Source: Cylindrospermum sp. NIES-4074
Lineage (GTDB): Bacteria; Cyanobacteriota; Cyanobacteriia; Cyanobacteriales; Nostocaceae
Length of the DNA: 64,000 bases
Assembly (NCBI GenBank): GCA_003994795.1
Contig: AP018269.1
Coordinates: forward strand, 3,835,677-3,899,676
Reading direction: 5' to 3'
Made by a program: the position numbers and the translations under genes. The notes beneath the pieces were generated by a model. That model saw only the letters and a program-made list of their open reading frames with translations. It was not told the origin of the DNA and searched no databases. Shown here in pieces: positions 38,159-47,035 of the stretch; position 1 is the stretch's first letter; each line of letters starts with the position of its first letter.

Positions 38159-38380
38159 TTACCCTTCAGGGATAGCGGATAGTAAACAACGTAAAGCACG
38201 ATTTACTGCTTCTGAAGTTTGAAATACTCTAGCAACATCAGGATCAAGGGTGACAGTAATCCTGTTTTCTGGTGTTGGTGCGAAACGATTAGGACGAGCT
38301 TTGCTGTAATCGAAATGATATTCAGGTAATAAATCATCCGATTCAGATGGGTTTTGTTCAACGTTGGGTGTTTTGTTCAT
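38159..38380 (-). CDS. BrnA-like antitoxin
   Basis: 73 residues. An acidic, Pro-rich N-terminal half (ESDDLLPEYHFDYSKARPNRF) is followed by a short ribbon-helix-helix segment (RITVTLDPDVARVFQTSEAVNRALRCLL). It overlaps the upstream toxin gene by 23 bp. The antitoxin binds the BrnT-like toxin and probably the shared promoter. Confidence 0.85.
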   Translation of the reverse strand: MNKTPNVEQNPSESDDLLPEYHFDYSKARPNRFAPTPENRITVTLDPDVARVFQTSEAVNRALRCLLSAIPEG

Positions 38381-38648
38381 AATCTTGTCGTTCTTTTTTA
38401 GTGGTTAAACGAGAACTAAAAATACGAATTAAATTATTATCTCTTTCGGTAAAACAAACGAGAAGCAACCGGTTTAAATCAGAATAACCAATGATAATTT
38501 CTCTTTGTTCACCGAAAGAATGAGCCGGATCATCAAAGATTAAAGCTAACGCATCATCAAATACGGTTTTTGCTTCATCAAAACTCACTCCATGTTTATT
38601 CAGATTGGTTTGTGCTTTATTATCATCCCATTCAAATTTTAACCTCAT
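38358..38648 (-). CDS. BrnT-like ribonuclease toxin
   Basis: 96 residues. Family features are FEWDDNKAQTNLNKHGVSFDEAKTVFDD at the N-terminus, an RLLLVCFTERDNNLIRIFSSRLTTKKER C-terminal segment, and expected active-site Arg/Lys residues. Type II toxin with a RelE-like fold that degrades RNA. Toxin-first gene order with the antitoxin second is normal for BrnTA. Confidence 0.9.
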   Translation of the reverse strand: MRLKFEWDDNKAQTNLNKHGVSFDEAKTVFDDALALIFDDPAHSFGEQREIIIGYSDLNRLLLVCFTERDNNLIRIFSSRLTTKKERQDYEQNTQR

Positions 38649-38680
38649 ACAAATTAGGTACTATATAATTATAGGCGTTC

Positions 38681-38809
38681 CTATCGCACGACCCACATCA
38701 GAAGAGCGATATGTTTGTTTTGTAATTGTTGAAGTGTGGTTTCTATCCATAAATAATAATCTTCTTCATAAAGGCTTGGGTTAACAGATTTTAATATTTC
38801 TGTTGTCAT
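38681..38809 (-). pseudogene. N-terminal remnant of a DUF29 gene
   Basis: Residues MTTEILKSVN and then YEEDYYLWIETTLQQLQNKH match the beginning of DUF29 proteins (usually around 150 residues), but the frame ends after 42 residues in a repeat-derived tail (IALLMWVVR). Direct repeats of about 20 bp (ACCCACAYCAGAAGAGYGAT) lie at 38691-38710 and 38892-38911, so deletion between repeats is plausible. Confidence 0.65.
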
Positions 38810-39050
38810 AGCTGATGGCAGGGAAGATAAACCACTTAATTCTAACATAGGCAAGCGATGTCTACGACAGGCTACGCCTACACATTCCACAACCCACACC
38901 AGAAGAGTGATTGCACTTTAGTTAAATAAGTATCATCAATCATAAAAAACAGCCGTTTTGTCAAAAATCAAGCAAATGAGCAAATTTCAGTCCCAAAACA
39001 TTGTTGTATAAACTACAATCGATACAGAAAAGCGTTTGTATTTACACCAG

Positions 39051-40868
39051 ATGACGAGCCAGCAATACTACATTTCCCGCAAACCTGCTGAGGAATTTCT
39101 GACAACCTTTGCTAAAGCGTTAAAAGAACCTGAGTCTCACCCGCTGCTATTTCACGTTTATGGTATTGGTGGTATCGGCAAAAGTACCCTGCTGGATACA
39201 TTAGCAGAAACACATAGCCAGCAAGCTCATATTGCCAAATTTGACTTCACTGGGAAGACACTGAGTAATGAAACCCCGCTCAAGGTCATGAATAAGCTAT
39301 ATGAGCAAATACCTAAACCTGGAATTTTAAAACAAGATTTACAAGATTTAATTTCTGACCCCTTTATCAGGCTTTATAAACAGTATCAGGGGACATTAGA
39401 AGAACTGACGACTAAACCTATTGAGGGTAAGAAAACTGTTGACCAAGACCAACGCGACCTTGTAAAAGATTTAGGCTCCGCAGCGGTGTATAGCTCTGCT
39501 GCATTATTTGCAGTGTCAACCGCCGCAATTGATCCGACAGGTTTCGTAGTGTCAGCTATTGCTGAGACAGCAAAAGGGGTGGTATCAGGAGTAGGAGTTG
39601 GAGCAGCAATTAAAGATCGTTTGTTGTTAAAACATCCAGCTACCAAGCAGGATAAAAAATTGCAAGACCTGATGCTGGAACCCATACCAAAATTGACTAA
39701 GGCATTTGTAGAGGGGTTAATTCAAAATCAAAAGGCTCGATTATTAACGCTGCAAAAGTTACAAAAACAGCCAATTATTTTGGTTTTAGACCATTATGAG
39801 AAAGCAACTTTTGACTGTAATTTGTGGCTGGTTGAATATCTGCTCAAAGAAAGTGACTTGAAATCACAACCAATTCGGATTTTGGTAGCTGGTAGATATT
39901 CTTTGAAGAAGAAATCACCTAGAGAGCGGGCTTTAATCTTTGAGCGGCAGTTAGAGAAATTTGATAACAAGCAAACAGAAGAATATTTAAAAAAGATTGG
40001 TATTAATGATAACCAACAAATTCGCCAAATATATCAAGCAACCGATGGTTTTCCTTATCATCTAGATTTTATTAGACAGCAGCAAGAAGAAGGTAAAGTT
40101 ATTAATTGTTCGCGGGATAATAAACAACTTGTTGACAGATTACTAGAAGGTTTAACTCCTAATGAAAAACAGGTGATGCATCTAGCAGCTTATTGTCGCT
40201 GGTTTGATGAGGAATTAATTCAGAAATTACTGACAGCTAATGGTATTGATAAAAATGAAAAAAGCAACTGGTTTGAATGGTTAATTGAGAGAGAATTAGT
40301 TGTAGAAGAAGACCAATTTCGTCTGCATGATGTTGTAAGAGATATTCTGCGACGCTCTCATTTTAAAGCTAATCAGCAAAAATTTCGTGATAATCATGAC
40401 CTTTTAGCTAAGTACTTTAAAACATTAGCAGATAGAGAAGTACATCCAGAGAATCCAGAACCGGAAAAGTACGATAATTCCCAATGGCGTGAATACATGG
40501 CTGAATCTATTTATCATGGGTTATTTGCCGAACGTACTAAAGGTCAACGTCTATTACTCACTCATTTGTTTGCCGGTGTTTACCTAAATAAAATGGATGT
40601 GGTCGTAGTTCCCTATGTTGCTGTTGCTGCTGAAAGAGAATTTGAGAATAACGAACTCTTACCCCCTGATACCCGAAAGTTTCTCAACAATATAAAACTA
40701 GCATTGAAGTTTCGCAGGTTATTAAGTCGAAATCCAAATAATTATGAAATTAAAAATGATAATGATAGTTCTCTAAAGTCACAAATAGAGGCATCTGTAA
40801 AAAATTGTCTTAGTCAAGTTGATTTCTTAGACGGGTTGGGTAAATATGCAGGACTGCTGCAAGGGTAA
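39051..40868 (+). CDS. STAND-like P-loop NTPase
   Basis: 605 residues from the ATG at 39051 (MTSQQYYISRKPAEEFLTTF). Walker A is FHVYGIGGIGKSTLL (about 36-50) and Walker B IILVLDHYEKATF (about 247-259). Between them is a Gly/Ala-rich hydrophobic stretch (about 144-198: LGSAAVYSSAALFAVSTAA and GVVSGVGVGAAI), unusual for this class and possibly membrane-inserting. A helical region with a winged-helix-like look (PNEKQVMHLAAYCRWFDEELIQKLL) follows, then about 170 residues with no clear sensor repeats. It is isolated, with a repeat 46 bp downstream. A signalling or defence role is inferred from class only. Confidence 0.75.
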   Translation: MTSQQYYISRKPAEEFLTTFAKALKEPESHPLLFHVYGIGGIGKSTLLDTLAETHSQQAHIAKFDFTGKTLSNETPLKVMNKLYEQIPKPGILKQDLQDLISDPFIRLYKQYQGTLEELTTKPIEGKKTVDQDQRDLVKDLGSAAVYSSAALFAVSTAAIDPTGFVVSAIAETAKGVVSGVGVGAAIKDRLLLKHPATKQDKKLQDLMLEPIPKLTKAFVEGLIQNQKARLLTLQKLQKQPIILVLDHYEKATFDCNLWLVEYLLKESDLKSQPIRILVAGRYSLKKKSPRERALIFERQLEKFDNKQTEEYLKKIGINDNQQIRQIYQATDGFPYHLDFIRQQQEEGKVINCSRDNKQLVDRLLEGLTPNEKQVMHLAAYCRWFDEELIQKLLTANGIDKNEKSNWFEWLIERELVVEEDQFRLHDVVRDILRRSHFKANQQKFRDNHDLLAKYFKTLADREVHPENPEPEKYDNSQWREYMAESIYHGLFAERTKGQRLLLTHLFAGVYLNKMDVVVVPYVAVAAEREFENNELLPPDTRKFLNNIKLALKFRRLLSRNPNNYEIKNDNDSSLKSQIEASVKNCLSQVDFLDGLGKYAGLLQG

Positions 40869-40913
40869 ATAATGTAAGAAATAAGGCTTTGGATAATTAA
40901 AGTATAATTCTTG

Positions 40914-40992
40914 TGGGGTGGGCATACTTCGACAAGCTCAGTACAAGTCTTGCCCGCCCAAAAAACAAAGGACGGGCGAGACCTCCCACAAA
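40914..40992. repeat. Dispersed repeat with a 23-bp insert
   Basis: The GTGGGGTGGGCAT left part at 40914 and the CTTGCCCGCCC right part are separated by ACTTCGACAAGCTCAGTACA plus AGT. The insert is itself a known-looking Nostoc short repeat. The complementary arm GGGCGAGACCTCCCACAAAA follows. Confidence 0.65.
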
Positions 40993-41051
40993 ACAATCAA
41001 AATCATTCTGCAAATATGCAACGCCAGAAATAATTTAATCAACAGCTAATT

Positions 41052-42020
41052 TCACGAAGTTGTTATCTCTAGGTTTTTGTAAATCCACATTGAAGAGATA
41101 GCATCTAAATCTATTGGCTTACCCTCACCTTCAGCAGTGTTTTTAAATAGCGCTGTAAATGCCCCAGCACCTAAACGCTTTTGAGGGAATACCCGATAAC
41201 AAGGAATTGTAGTTAAATGTGATTGATATGCAGATAAATGAGTAACTTCCACCGCTTGGAATTGGGGGAAGCGTTGTAAAAACCATTCACAAACCTGCTC
41301 ATTCTCCTCTGGGGAATAAGTGCAAGTCATGTAAGCTAGATATCCTTGAGGGGCGACAATTTGCGCTGAGTTAGCAATAATTCTTTTTTGTCGATTGGCA
41401 CTTTTATTAATTGCAGTGGGGTGAAAACATCCGGGGGCTTTTTCACCTTTGGCTAGTAAAGATTGCCCTGTGCAAGGAGCATCAACCAGCACTAAATTAC
41501 TAGATAAAGGGAACATTTCTGCAAAAATGCTGGAATCTCTATTTACTACACCGCTGGGGCTAATGTGGCAACGCTTCAAGTTAGAAATTAGCATTCCTAG
41601 CCGTTTGCCAATTACTTCATTACTGATAAGTAAATCTGGTTCTAATGCTTTCCAAGCAAATATACTCTTTCCCCCTGGTGCAGCACACATATCAAAAACT
41701 ATAGGTACTGGCTGAGGAATTGTGAATAAAATACTCGCTGCAAATACAGAAGAGAAATCTAAACAATAAAAATATCCTTGTTGATGTAGGGGATGTTGAC
41801 CGGGTTTTTCACCCAGGTATAAACGGTCTACAAAAGATGGTTGCCAGGGGGTTGGTATTTCCACTGGAAAGGGTGAATTTTCTGGCTTTTCTTGACACCA
41901 AAGGATGCAAGGGGGGAAAGGTTGAGGATTCATTAAGGCATCAACAAAGCTGGCTTGATCATCTAGGTTGGTAAACAAACGCCGGGAAACTTTAAGTAAT
42001 AAATTTGATGGTTTTTCCAT
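41052..42020 (-). CDS. RsmB/NOP-family RNA cytosine methyltransferase-like protein
   Basis: 322 residues from the ATG at 42020 (MEKPSNLLLKVSRRLF). Motifs are FDMCAAPGGKS (SAM loop), LVLVDAPCTGQSLLAKG with a catalytic-site Cys, and YMTCTYSPEENE with the second Cys of the 5-methylcytosine enzymes. Methylates a cytosine in rRNA or tRNA; substrate unknown. The frame continues upstream, but those residues look non-homologous. Confidence 0.87.
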   Translation of the reverse strand: MEKPSNLLLKVSRRLFTNLDDQASFVDALMNPQPFPPCILWCQEKPENSPFPVEIPTPWQPSFVDRLYLGEKPGQHPLHQQGYFYCLDFSSVFAASILFTIPQPVPIVFDMCAAPGGKSIFAWKALEPDLLISNEVIGKRLGMLISNLKRCHISPSGVVNRDSSIFAEMFPLSSNLVLVDAPCTGQSLLAKGEKAPGCFHPTAINKSANRQKRIIANSAQIVAPQGYLAYMTCTYSPEENEQVCEWFLQRFPQFQAVEVTHLSAYQSHLTTIPCYRVFPQKRLGAGAFTALFKNTAEGEGKPIDLDAISSMWIYKNLEITTS

Positions 42021-42163
42021 ATAAATTATTTGAGAATTTTGTTGGATGAGAACAGTAATGAAACTGTTACAGCAGAACAATAAAATCTAGTCTTTTGGCT
42101 GCATACTTAAAACATAATGACCACCATTCAAATTGCAAATCATCGCCAAGTGCGTCCAGCGCG

Positions 42164-42186
42164 GCTTCTAGTTTTTGGCTAGAAGC
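42164..42186. promoter_or_regulatory. Hairpin upstream of the DUF2157 gene
   Basis: GCTTCTAG (42164-42171) pairs with CTAGAAGC (42179-42186) around a 7-nt loop. Outer bases GCGTCCAGC / GTTTGGACGC can extend it. It lies between divergent genes; purpose unknown. Confidence 0.55.
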
Positions 42187-42236
42187 TAATCCTGTTTGGA
42201 CGCTTATCAACGTACCTCATTCCACCGAACAAGGTC

Positions 42237-43679
42237 ATGATCTTAGATAATTTTCAGCGAAAATTGCGCCAAGAAGCACAACTCTGGCGAGATGAAGGAC
42301 TTATTAGTTCTTCACAACACCAACAACTAGCAGATCGTTATCAATTTAATAAGCTGGAAGCTGATGCTCGCGAACGTTTCGTATTCATTGTAATTGGTAT
42401 TGGTGGCTTGCTTTTAGGTTTAGGTGTAATTACTTTTGTAGCAGCAAATTGGCAAACATGGACAAGAGAAGTCAAGTTTATCTTGTTAATGAGTTTGTTT
42501 CTGTCCACTGCAATCACTGGTTTTTATACCTGGAGAGAACCCCTACTAGCTAAGGCTGAAGGTAAAAAGCCACAAGCAGGTAAAAGGGTGCTGGGAGAAG
42601 CGTTGTTAATTCTCAGCGCTTTTATTTTAGGGGCAACTTTACTACTAATGGCCCAGATTTTCAATGTTAGCGGTTCAACTCCCGAACTATTTTTGGCTTG
42701 GGGGTTTGGGGTGTTAGTCATGGCCTATAGTTTGTCTTTAAATTCCTTGGGGATTCTGGCTATTGTCCTGGTGCAAATCGGCTATTGGCAAGGGCTAGGA
42801 GACTTGTGGTATTCTTCTAATGACTTAACTTGGGCGCGGTTTGTGGTGCAGCATATGCCGCTGCTGTCGTGGTTGCTGTTTGTCCCTCTAGCTTATTTTT
42901 GCCGATCGCGCTGGATTTTTGGACTAGCAGCCGTGGCTTTCGCTACTTCTCTGCAATTTAACCTCACTCCCTTACCACTTCTCACTACCGCTGATTTGGC
43001 TCCTTGGGTGGCTTCTTTCGCCTTTGCCCTGCCGCCTGCATTATTCTGGAGTTATGATGACCTGCTGTTTCCCACGATTAATTATAGGTTGTTTCAACCC
43101 CTAGCACGAAGTTTAGCGCTGGTGTGTTTTGGCGTTTTCTTTTATCTGTTGTCTTTCCGTTCCCAGTGGCTAGCCCCAGATTTGGTTTATAATCAATCAA
43201 CGAACTTCGTAAATGGGCGATCGCTACCCATCATCGATTTAGGGATTCTCAGCGGTTTGGCGGTGTTGCAATGGTTGTATCTGCTGCGTCAGACAAATAA
43301 CCCGGCTCGTCGAGAAGTAATTTTCACTTTGGCTATAATTACTACCTTTCTGGCTTTCCTGACTGTAGTACCTTTTTGGCATCAAGCTATAAACCGCATT
43401 GGTGACTTGGGTATTTTTATCTTCAATGTCCTGTTAGCATTCTTAGCTTGGGGGCTGATTCAAGAAGGTTTAAAGCTGCGAGACAGACGCTCTTTTTGGA
43501 GTGGAATCCTGTTGTTTACGTTGCAAATTATCAGTCGCGTGTTGGAATACGACACCGATTTACTTTTCAAATCTCTGGTGTTTATCTTGTGTGGTTCGGC
43601 GGTGATGACTGCTGGACTCTGGTTTGAACGTCGCTTATCTACTGCATCTAATTCTGGTGGTAAGAATATAGCCAAGTAG
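42237..43679 (+). CDS. DUF2157 membrane protein
   Basis: 480 residues. The cytosolic DUF2157 N-terminus (LRQEAQLWRDEGLISSSQHQQLADRY, about 8-55) is followed by roughly a dozen hydrophobic segments, starting with FVFIVIGIGGLLLGLGVITFV. The family is conserved in cyanobacteria, of unknown function, and is commonly followed by a GDYXXLXY protein, as here (190 bp downstream). Confidence 0.9.
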   Translation: MILDNFQRKLRQEAQLWRDEGLISSSQHQQLADRYQFNKLEADARERFVFIVIGIGGLLLGLGVITFVAANWQTWTREVKFILLMSLFLSTAITGFYTWREPLLAKAEGKKPQAGKRVLGEALLILSAFILGATLLLMAQIFNVSGSTPELFLAWGFGVLVMAYSLSLNSLGILAIVLVQIGYWQGLGDLWYSSNDLTWARFVVQHMPLLSWLLFVPLAYFCRSRWIFGLAAVAFATSLQFNLTPLPLLTTADLAPWVASFAFALPPALFWSYDDLLFPTINYRLFQPLARSLALVCFGVFFYLLSFRSQWLAPDLVYNQSTNFVNGRSLPIIDLGILSGLAVLQWLYLLRQTNNPARREVIFTLAIITTFLAFLTVVPFWHQAINRIGDLGIFIFNVLLAFLAWGLIQEGLKLRDRRSFWSGILLFTLQIISRVLEYDTDLLFKSLVFILCGSAVMTAGLWFERRLSTASNSGGKNIAK

Positions 43680-43869
43680 CATAGCAACCTTCTTGGCGGT
43701 TAGGACTGTGTTGATTCCTCAAAGCCTTGAGGAAACTGGGTTTATACTCAGCACTCAGCACTCAGCACTCAGCACTTTGCTATAACTTGCTTTTTACTTA
43801 TGTTACTCAATCTCTGCGTATATCTGCGTTTCTATTTCCCAATTCCCCCTCCTGTTTCGGACTATCTCT

Positions 43870-44610
43870 ATGAAAAGTAATTCTCCTGAACCGAATAAAT
43901 CGAAAAGTAATTCTCCTGAACCGAATAAATCCATATCTCCAGAAAAGGAATTTTCCCAAAAGTTAACTTTTCGAGATTACCTGATAGCGAGTGAATCAAA
44001 ATCAAATAAGCCTTTCCCCATATCGCGCTTAATCGCTCCCCTGTTGGTGCAAATTGGGTTAATTCTTGCAGTTCCAGCCCAAGCGCTCTACACTGACCTG
44101 ACGGGGAAGACGGTAATTTTGCAAACTTTGCCTGTAAATCCCTATGATGTGCTGCGGGGTTACGCCTTAAACCTTAACTATAATATTTCTCGTACCACGA
44201 CATTAAGAAGACTGCCTGGATGGCGGGAGTGGGTGCGGAGAAATACTCTCAGGAATAGACAGATAGCTGCTGGCAGTAGTTTATATTTGATTTTGCAAGA
44301 GCAACAATCATTTAATCGTGGTGTTCCTAGAGCTTGGCGACCGGTGCGCGTAACTAGCGATCGCCCCAATACTCTACCAAACAATCAGGTAGCTTTAAAA
44401 GGTGTTTATCAAGAAGGCACTTTTAACTACGGGTTAGAGAATTATATTATCCCAGAAGACCAACGGCAACAAATTAGTGATGACCTGTTGCAAGCACAGC
44501 AATCCAGAGAAGGAAGGCTACCACCAATAGTGGTGAGGGTGAAAGTAGATCCCCAAGGTAAAGCTGTGCCGGTTAGTATAAGGGTGCGCGATCGCAACTA
44601 TCGCTTTTAA
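43870..44610 (+). CDS. GDYXXLXY-motif membrane-associated protein
   Basis: 246 residues. The GDYXXLXY-type segment reads NPYDVLRGYALNLNY after one hydrophobic segment (LIAPLLVQIGLILAVPAQALY, about 58-78). The C-terminus has conserved beta-rich stretches (VRVKVDPQGKAVPVSIRVRDRNY). It is the usual partner of DUF2157 proteins. The start codes for a perfect tandem 30-bp repeat (43872-43901 and 43902-43931), giving SNSPEPNKSK twice; the true start could lie after the repeat. Confidence 0.85.
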   Translation: MKSNSPEPNKSKSNSPEPNKSISPEKEFSQKLTFRDYLIASESKSNKPFPISRLIAPLLVQIGLILAVPAQALYTDLTGKTVILQTLPVNPYDVLRGYALNLNYNISRTTTLRRLPGWREWVRRNTLRNRQIAAGSSLYLILQEQQSFNRGVPRAWRPVRVTSDRPNTLPNNQVALKGVYQEGTFNYGLENYIIPEDQRQQISDDLLQAQQSREGRLPPIVVRVKVDPQGKAVPVSIRVRDRNYRF

Positions 44611-44846
44611 TCTTGGTGTCTTACATTCCAGGCGGCCCCAAAAGCCGCCCCGGCCCCAGCTAATAAGCCAGTGCTCATGCCTTGAATAGTTTTTTGCATT
44701 GGGTTTTGGGTAAGACAATCATTTGTAACTTGATTAGCTTGCAAACACATACTGCTCTCTGCCCAGCTAGCGGTACCGCCTAAAATTACACCAGTCACGC
44801 TACAGGAAACAACAAGTAGTAATAGGCGTTTAGTTTTTCTATCCAT
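44607..44846 (-). CDS. Small exported or membrane protein, unknown
   Basis: 79 residues: a basic start MDRKTKRLLLLVVSCSVTG and hydrophobic core ending ASWAESS, a signal peptide with an Ala-x-Ala-like cleavage site, then two Cys residues and a Gly/Ala-rich segment (GLLAGAGAAFGAAWN). Convergent with the previous gene, overlapping by 4 bp. No family recognised. Confidence 0.7.
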   Translation of the reverse strand: MDRKTKRLLLLVVSCSVTGVILGGTASWAESSMCLQANQVTNDCLTQNPMQKTIQGMSTGLLAGAGAAFGAAWNVRHQD

Positions 44847-44946
44847 AGGTGGATGCGTTAAATAGAGGAGTGGCGTTTATTCTCAACTACTTTACACATC
44901 CACGGGGATTTTGTCACCAAATCAGGGAACAGTTTTTCCTATTTAG

Positions 44947-45042
44947 ACAGGACTTACGCAAAATAAGGAAGAAACGAACCGCAAAGGACGCAAAGGACGC
45001 AAAGTGAAGAAGGGTTTGAGAGAGTTCTTGCATAAGTCCTGT
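44947..45042. mobile_element. 96-bp palindrome-ended MITE-like element
   Basis: The ends ACAGGACTTACGCA (44947-44960) and TGCATAAGTCCTGT (45029-45042) are complementary at 13 of 14 positions and flanked by TAG on both sides. The interior contains CGCAAAGGA tandem units like those at 24551. No gene inside. Confidence 0.6.
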
Positions 45043-45124
45043 TAGAGTTCCCTCTTGATCAAAGGGGCAATTTTAGAATGTAGAGACGTTGCATGGAATG
45101 TCTCTACAATTTTTCTGCAAAAAC

Positions 45125-46960
45125 CTAATCAATCTTTAAATTAAAGGGCAAACGGGCATAAATTCCTTGTGGGTCGTTCATTTTTTGCAAAATCTCCATT
45201 TCCTGTTGCAGCTTTTGAAATTCTGCCATTAGAGGGTTATTTGGTTTGATTTGCGCTTTCTCAAACCCCAAATTAGCCCGCGTTTCTTCAACAGTTCGCC
45301 CAAAAAAGCGTTGTCCAAAGCTGCTCACCCGTGGATATTCTTGCAATTCCCAATCGTTGCCCAGCTTGGCTTCTTTGGCAGTATATGCGATCGCCGCATT
45401 TAAACCGCCAATTTCATCCACCAACCCAATTTGTTTAGCCGCTTCACCCGACCAAACCCGCCCTTGAGCAATCTCTGCTACCTTGGTTGTGGGCAGTTTC
45501 CGTCCTTGTGAAACTTTATTCAAAAACAGATAGTAGATGCGGTTGACATTGCGCTGATAAAGTGCAATTTCTTCGGGCGATCGCGGACGGGATACTGTTT
45601 GACTATCGGCATAACGTGCAGTTTTGACCGCATCCCAGGTGATGCCGTTGTCATTGGCTAGCTTTTGACCATTAAACAGCAAGCCAAACACGCCTATAGA
45701 ACCCGTGATTGTGTTTGGTTCGGCAAAAATGCGGTTGGAGTCGCTAGCAATCCAATAACCACCAGAGGCGGCGATATCGCCCATTGAAACGATAACTGGT
45801 TTAACTTGACGTGTTAATTTTATTTCTCGCTGCATGACTTCGGCTGCTGTGGCGCTACCTCCAGGACTGTTAACCCGCAGCACAACTGCCTTCACATCAT
45901 TATCTTGCCGCAGTTTGTTGAAGATTTTAGCAAAGCGATCGCCACCTACTTCCCCATCATCGCCGCTACCATCGACAATTTCACCTTCGGCATAGACAAC
46001 AGCAATTTTCTTGCTGGAGTTCTTTTCACCAATCACGGAATCACCAGGAACTTGAGCGTAGCTACTCAGGTTAATTTGTCGGAATGTTTTATCTTTTTTA
46101 TCACTATTTGTTAACTTCTTGAGGTCAGCGACTACTTGATCAATATACGCTACTTTATCCACCAAGCCTTTGTTTTTAGCTTCCCCTGCTTCTAATATTG
46201 CCTGATTATCTGCGATCGCTTGCAACTGTTGCGGTTTTAGTTTCCGACTAGCGCTGACAGCATTCCGCCATTCTCCCCAAACATCATCTAACAATTTTTG
46301 AGTTTGTTCGCGGTTCTCTGGACTCATCTTGGTGAGGATGAAGGGTTCCACTGCTCCCTTAAATTTCCCCACCCGCACAACTTGAACACCAACGCCATAT
46401 TTTTGCAATGCTCCCGCTAAAAACATTGGTTGTGAACTTAATCCGTTGACTTCCATCGCTCCCACGGGATTAAGTACAATGTTATCTGCCACCGAACTCA
46501 GGTAATATTCCCGTTCACTCCAGTCTTGTCCATAGGCGATAATTTTTTTACCAGATGCCCGGAATTTTTCCAAGCCTTGGCGAATTTCTTTGAGGGAAGC
46601 ATAGCCGATGCCACTAGTTGCGCTAGAGTTTGAGCCATCCAGGTAAATTCCCACAATGCGCGGATCACTCTTGGCTTTTTCCAAAGTTGCCAGAACTTTG
46701 CGGAGTGTGATTCTATCTTCATCTACTCCTGACAGCGCCTTCTGAAGAAATTGGCTAGAACTGGGTGTACTATCGGTTATTTTCATCGACAAGTCAAACA
46801 CCAGCATTGACTTATCTTTCACCACTGGCCCAGTATCTTTAGAGGAAATAGCCGCTACCAAAAGTATAAGTAATCCTACAGTGCTGACACCAGAAAAAAT
46901 CATCAGTCCTAGTAGGCTGCCAACTAAGCTAGCAAAAGTTTGTTTAAGGAAATTATTCAT
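45125..46960 (-). CDS. sppA: Signal peptide peptidase SppA, 67-kDa type
   Basis: 611 residues. One N-terminal membrane segment (LLGLMIFSGVSTVGLLILLVA, about 16-36) anchors two SppA/ClpP-fold halves. The catalytic Ser is in GDIAASGGYW in the C-terminal half; the general-base Lys is expected in the N-terminal half, near KIIAYGQDW. It cleaves remnant signal peptides in the membrane; in cyanobacteria SppA homologues have also been linked to antenna changes. An STRR spacer separates it from fni. Confidence 0.93.
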   Translation of the reverse strand: MNNFLKQTFASLVGSLLGLMIFSGVSTVGLLILLVAAISSKDTGPVVKDKSMLVFDLSMKITDSTPSSSQFLQKALSGVDEDRITLRKVLATLEKAKSDPRIVGIYLDGSNSSATSGIGYASLKEIRQGLEKFRASGKKIIAYGQDWSEREYYLSSVADNIVLNPVGAMEVNGLSSQPMFLAGALQKYGVGVQVVRVGKFKGAVEPFILTKMSPENREQTQKLLDDVWGEWRNAVSASRKLKPQQLQAIADNQAILEAGEAKNKGLVDKVAYIDQVVADLKKLTNSDKKDKTFRQINLSSYAQVPGDSVIGEKNSSKKIAVVYAEGEIVDGSGDDGEVGGDRFAKIFNKLRQDNDVKAVVLRVNSPGGSATAAEVMQREIKLTRQVKPVIVSMGDIAASGGYWIASDSNRIFAEPNTITGSIGVFGLLFNGQKLANDNGITWDAVKTARYADSQTVSRPRSPEEIALYQRNVNRIYYLFLNKVSQGRKLPTTKVAEIAQGRVWSGEAAKQIGLVDEIGGLNAAIAYTAKEAKLGNDWELQEYPRVSSFGQRFFGRTVEETRANLGFEKAQIKPNNPLMAEFQKLQQEMEILQKMNDPQGIYARLPFNLKID

Positions 46961-46966
46961 TAGTTA

Positions 46967-47030
46967 TTAGTCATTGGTCGTTAGTCATTAGTCATTAGTT
47001 ATTGAGACAGAACAAAAGACTAATGACCTC
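46967..47030. repeat. STRR heptads between fni and sppA
   Basis: Runs of AGTCATT variants, the same type as at 21044-21120 and 22588-22622. Confidence 0.75.
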
Positions 47031-47035
47031 TTTAT

